From: CAVSWT01 sp963746735
GTDB taxonomy: Bacteria > Bacteroidota > Ignavibacteria > Ignavibacteriales > Ignavibacteriaceae
Length of the DNA: 64,000 nucleotides
NCBI GenBank assembly: GCA_963746735.1
Contig: CAVVCO010000026.1
Span: 62,001-126,000 of the forward strand
Reading direction: 5' to 3'
Below the pieces are notes generated by a model. It made no database searches. It was not told the DNA's origin and saw only the letters and a list, made by a program, of their open reading frames with translations. The position numbers and the translations under genes are program-made. Of this stretch, positions 60,619-64,000 are shown in pieces. Within the stretch, counting starts at the first letter, position 1, and each line of letters starts with the position of its first letter.

Positions 60619-61934
60619 CAGACCTTTTGCCGATTATATTTTTTCTTACTGTTTTAATTTTCCTGCTGTTGGGCTTTCCGGTTTCATTTACACTTGGTGG
60701 AGTTTCATTAATATTCGGACTATTAACTTTCGGACTGAATTTTTTCACTCTTCTTCCATTGCGAATTTGGGGAATAATGAACAACTATGTTTTAATAGCT
60801 GTTCCACTTTTTGTTTTTATGGGGGTTATGCTGGAAAAATCCGGCCTCGCGGAAGAATTATTGGAAACCATGGCTATGCTATTTGGAAAATTAAGAGGCG
60901 GTTTAGCATTCTCTGTTCTAATAGTTGGAGCAATGATGGGCGCTTCTACCGGGATTGTAGGGGCAACTGTTGTTACAATGGGTGTACTTAGTTTACCAGT
61001 AATGTTAAAACGCGGATATCATCCTAAGGCAGCTTCGGGAATTATTATGGCATCAGGAACTTTAGGGCAAATCATTCCCCCAAGCATTGTTTTGGTTTTA
61101 CTTGGAAGTGTTTTAAATATTTCAGTTGGAGCATTGTTTGTCGGTGCCGTAATTCCCGGGTTTCTACTTGTGTTTTTCTATTTAATCTGGCTGATTATTT
61201 TAACATTCATTCGTCCCAAATCTGTTCCGGCAATGCCTCAAGAAGAGCTCGATAAATTTAAAGGCAGCGATAGAATTAAAAGAATAATTAATGCATTCCT
61301 TCTTCCTTTTATTTTAATTTTGGCGGTACTTGGTTCCATCTTTGCCGGAATAGCTTCACCCACCGAAGCCGCTGCTGTTGGGGCTTTTGGTGCAACAATC
61401 TTAGCAATTTTTAGAAGAACTTTTAGTATCAAAATACTGAAAGAAGTAATGATTAGAACCACAACTTTAACTAGCATGGTATTTTTCATTTTGGTTGGTG
61501 CTGCTGCTTTCGGTTTAGTATTTAGGGGCTTGCATGGAGACGTATATCTTTCAAATTTAATTCTTTCATCAAATTTAGAGCCTCACCACTTTTTAGCAAT
61601 TGTAATGGTTGTAATTTTTATATGCGGATTTTTTATAGACTTTATTGAAATAACATTTATTATCGTTCCAATTGTAGCTCCGATATTTGTTCACATGCAT
61701 ATTGATTTATTATGGATTGGAATATTGATTGCGATGAATTTGCAAACTTCATTCTTAACTCCTCCATTCGGTTTTTCAATTTTTTATTTGAAAGGAGTCG
61801 CACCGTCGGGAGTTACAACTTCTCATCTTTACAGAGGAATAATTCCTTATGTTTTCATTCAATTAATTGCTCTGCTTACTGTTATTCTTTGGCCTGATAT
61901 TGCTCTATGGCTGCCAAGGGTTTTGGGAGTGTGA
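60615..61934 (+). CDS. TRAP transporter large permease (DctM type)
   Basis: 439 residues, about twelve helices: LLLGFPVSFTLGG, GGLAFSVLIVGAMMGASTGIVGATVVTMG and ASGTLGQIIPPSIVLVLLG typical of DctM. Moves a carboxylate substrate with sodium. LPRVLGV C-terminus; the convergent binding-protein gene starts its stop 43 bp away. Substrate class inferred from the binding protein. Confidence 0.94.
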   Translation: MTDLLPIIFFLTVLIFLLLGFPVSFTLGGVSLIFGLLTFGLNFFTLLPLRIWGIMNNYVLIAVPLFVFMGVMLEKSGLAEELLETMAMLFGKLRGGLAFSVLIVGAMMGASTGIVGATVVTMGVLSLPVMLKRGYHPKAASGIIMASGTLGQIIPPSIVLVLLGSVLNISVGALFVGAVIPGFLLVFFYLIWLIILTFIRPKSVPAMPQEELDKFKGSDRIKRIINAFLLPFILILAVLGSIFAGIASPTEAAAVGAFGATILAIFRRTFSIKILKEVMIRTTTLTSMVFFILVGAAAFGLVFRGLHGDVYLSNLILSSNLEPHHFLAIVMVVIFICGFFIDFIEITFIIVPIVAPIFVHMHIDLLWIGILIAMNLQTSFLTPPFGFSIFYLKGVAPSGVTTSHLYRGIIPYVFIQLIALLTVILWPDIALWLPRVLGV

Positions 61935-61977
61935 TAATATAATTTGATCAAATATTTAATATTAAAAATTAGATTAT

Positions 61978-63087
61978 TTAAACTTTATAATTCTTCTCCG
62001 CCATCATATCCCATTCATAAATATTTTTTTTGAAGCTCATATATGAATCATAAACTTTTTTAGCCATTGCATTGGACGAAGTTATATCCGATATAGCTTC
62101 ATCAGTAAATTTTCGAAGCGCATCTAATATATCTTCTGAGAATTGTCTGAATTGAACTTTACCTTCTTTTCTCACTTTTAAATAATATTCAGAATTCTTA
62201 GTTTCAAATGCTGAGAGCATCATAATATTTACTTTTGCAGCAGCAACTTCAATTATATCTTTTAAATCTTGCGGTAGTTGGTTATAAGCATTTTTGTTCA
62301 CTATCAGCTCAGTTACCGGACCGGGTTCCTGCCAGCCGGGATAATAATAATACTTTGCAATTTTATCAAAACCCATAATTGAATCATGATAAGGGCCAAT
62401 CCATTCAAGTGCATCAATAACACCTCTATCAAGATCGGTATATAATTCACCGCCAGGAGCTAAGATAGAAGTTGCTCCAGTCTTTGAAATAACTTTCCCA
62501 CCGATACCCGCTATTCTCATTTTTAAGCCTTGAAAATCTTTGATAGTGTTTATTTCCTTGTTAAACCATCCACCCATTTGTCCACCCGTGTTTCCGCAGA
62601 CAAACGGAATCAAACTATGTTCTTCATAAAGCTCTCTCCACAAATCCAATCCGCCGCCAAAATAAAGCCAGGCATTCACTTGCTGTGCATTCATTCCAAA
62701 TGGTACGCTGCCGAAAAATTGCGCGGAAGGTAATTTGCCGGACCAATAGTATGCAGCACCATGCCCCATCTCAGCAACTCCGCCGGAAACAGCGTCAAAT
62801 ACTTCTAACGCCGGAACTAATTCTCCTCCACCGTAGACTTGAATTTTTAATCTTCCATCAGACATTTGTCCAACCCATTTTGCAAACTCGTCCACATACT
62901 CCCCTAAAATTGGAAAATGTGGAGGCCATGTGGTAACTAATTTCCATTCATAAGTCTTTTTCATATCAACTGCGGCAGAAGTATTTTCCTTTTTTTCATT
63001 TGCACAGCTTGAAATAACTCCCGAAGATATTGCAAGAGTTGAAAGAGAAACATTTCTGATGAAATCTCTCCGGATAATCTTTTTCAT
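61978..63087 (-). CDS. TRAP transporter substrate-binding protein (TakP-like, Tat/lipoprotein signal)
   Basis: 369 residues. The N-terminus IIRRDFIRN looks like a twin-arginine signal and is followed by a lipobox ending SSC (Cys28), so it may be exported folded and lipid-anchored. The body matches DctP proteins of the 2-oxo acid (TakP) type: WKLVTTWPPHFP, YYWSGK, YYYPGWQEPG. Unusually it points toward dctQM instead of lying in their operon, so its expression is set separately. Confidence 0.9.
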   Translation of the reverse strand: MKKIIRRDFIRNVSLSTLAISSGVISSCANEKKENTSAAVDMKKTYEWKLVTTWPPHFPILGEYVDEFAKWVGQMSDGRLKIQVYGGGELVPALEVFDAVSGGVAEMGHGAAYYWSGKLPSAQFFGSVPFGMNAQQVNAWLYFGGGLDLWRELYEEHSLIPFVCGNTGGQMGGWFNKEINTIKDFQGLKMRIAGIGGKVISKTGATSILAPGGELYTDLDRGVIDALEWIGPYHDSIMGFDKIAKYYYYPGWQEPGPVTELIVNKNAYNQLPQDLKDIIEVAAAKVNIMMLSAFETKNSEYYLKVRKEGKVQFRQFSEDILDALRKFTDEAISDITSSNAMAKKVYDSYMSFKKNIYEWDMMAEKNYKV

Positions 63088-63401
63088 ATTTTCCTCTGGA
63101 TTAGTGAAACAAGTTAAAGCCTAATTCTAAAATATTAAATTAAATAAACTTTATCATTAAAAATTTATTACAAAAATATTTAGCATAGTATAGCTTATTC
63201 ATAAATATTCCTGAAATTTAAAAATTATAAAACTATGTCATTTGGGATATGTGTACAATACTATAACAAAACTTCGCATTCTTTTTTCAAGATTTATTTT
63301 TTAGTATTTTGGTTAACATAAATCAGTTTATTAAATGCTTTTATCTTTATTTCTTACAAGGAAAACAACTCTAATCCTAACAAATATTATAAAGATATCT
63401 C
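63088..63401. other. Divergent intergenic region
   Basis: 314 bp, AT-rich, between the TRAP binding protein (-) and the MlaE-type permease (+). It must hold both promoters; I saw no complete TTTG-N17-23-TAnnTTTG match, hairpin or RNA gene. Confidence 0.45.
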
Positions 63402-64000
63402 GTGAAAATAGATTACGAAATTAAAAACGCACCTTCAGATTTTATACAGGCTTTACAGCAGTTTTTTGTAACTATAACCGGCCTTACATTTTTCTCTTTA
63501 AGGTTCTTTAAAGAAGTCTTTCTCCCGCCATACGAGTTTGCTGAAGTTAGAAAGCACATGGTTGAACTTGGAGTTAAAACTCTTCCAATAGTAAGTGTAA
63601 CTGGTTTTATTATTGGGCTAGTATTAGCAATGCAAAGCCAGCCTACTTTAATGAGGTTTGGTGCAGAATCTTTTTTGCCTGCGATGGTTTCACTTTCAGT
63701 GATTAGGGAGTTAGGGCCTGTTATAACGGCTTTAATTTTTGCCGGAAGAGTTAGTTCAGGAATAGGAGCTGAATTAGGCTCTATGCGTGTTACAGAGCAG
63801 ATTGATGCTATGGAAGTTTCTGCAATTAATCCTTATAGATTTTTAGTGGTTACAAGAATTTTAGCGTGCACTTTAATTCTGCCGGTACTTACCATGTATG
63901 TAAACTTTTTAGCAATTATTGGTGGCTATGTAGCCGTTGCACTTTCAACTGGATCAAGCTTTCAACTTTACACAGATGCTGTTATTAAAACTTTAGAATT
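63402..64000 (+). CDS. MlaE-family ABC transporter permease (3' end outside the window)
   Basis: GTG start at 63402, open to the end (~199 residues). Carries LPIVSVTGFIIGLVLAMQ, SLSVIRELGPVITALIFAGR and ELGSMRVTEQIDAMEVSAIN, the signatures of MlaE/Ttg2B permeases that move phospholipids between the membranes. The ATPase (MlaF) and MCE-domain (MlaD) genes usually follow and would lie beyond the window. Confidence 0.94.
   Translation, partial: MKIDYEIKNAPSDFIQALQQFFVTITGLTFFSLRFFKEVFLPPYEFAEVRKHMVELGVKTLPIVSVTGFIIGLVLAMQSQPTLMRFGAESFLPAMVSLSVIRELGPVITALIFAGRVSSGIGAELGSMRVTEQIDAMEVSAINPYRFLVVTRILACTLILPVLTMYVNFLAIIGGYVAVALSTGSSFQLYTDAVIKTLE

Noticed and set aside
1..64000. CRISPR arrays, tRNA or rRNA genes, complete insertion sequences, prophage genes
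   Set aside because: Looked for regular spaced repeats, cloverleaf-like segments, transposase and phage motifs; none were convincing.

Overview
The window looks like chromosome from a member of the Ignavibacteria (Ignavibacteriota, in the Bacteroidetes/Chlorobi group). The support is visible AT-richness, five secreted proteins that end in the type IX secretion (T9SS) sorting domain with the NYPNPFNPST-type motif, TAnnTTTG-type promoter boxes, a GWxTD-domain protein, an LptE-type lipoprotein and a two-CxxCH cytochrome of the reaction-centre-cytochrome type. The bacterium is Gram-negative: BamA/TamA-like barrel protein, LptE, MlaE-type permease, T9SS cargo. No rRNA, tRNA, CRISPR array, phage or complete insertion sequence was seen.

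Region by region. 0-4.4 kb: C-terminal part of a bacterial alpha-2-macroglobulin followed by penicillin-binding protein 1C, the classic pair, here with pbpC broken by three frameshifts and two REP-like palindromes between the genes. 4.6-7.4 kb: a soluble one-protein two-component system (kinase, receiver, AraC DNA-binding domain). 7.9-13.1 kb: a large secreted 14-repeat FG-GAP (beta-propeller) protein and a lipoprotein. 13.4-18.1 kb: a signalling operon joining a PAS kinase, an NtrC-type sigma-54 regulator, a STAS protein and a double-receiver PP2C phosphatase. 18.1-28 kb: prfA, a small membrane protein, a serine hydrolase, a YCF48-like T9SS cargo protein, an M61 peptidase, ispH, a cytochrome with TPRs and a DapB-like dehydrogenase. 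28.1-31.7 kb: nucleotidyltransferase, metK and ahcY, ending in a strong terminator. 31.7-34 kb: a decayed MFS transporter and a TIGR01777 epimerase. 34.5-40.4 kb: three consecutive T9SS cargo genes, all disrupted, two of them sharing a short leader element.

40.6-63 kb is a dense, largely co-directional block of intact core genes: a 52-residue membrane protein, miaB, a SPOR protein, an RNase Z-like hydrolase, a sigma-54 activator, lptE-like, a processive-type glycosyltransferase with a TPR partner, a methyladenine DNA glycosylase, a GT9 transferase, DUF3108, a CPBP protease, DUF2007, cdsA, rimO, GWxTD, a PfkB kinase, an Omp85 protein, a UbiA prenyltransferase, rnhB, yraN and TRAP dctQM. A convergent TRAP binding protein and the start of an MlaE-family permease close the window.

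A striking overall feature is that roughly 17 or more clear frame breaks fall before 40.4 kb, almost all in accessory or secreted genes, while core genes among them (prfA, ispH, metK, ahcY) and everything after 40.4 kb read through intact. This is either gene decay or locally poor consensus sequence; the sequence alone cannot decide. The best candidates for new biology are the sigma-54/partner-switching signalling operon and the conserved leader hairpin ahead of two T9SS cargo genes.
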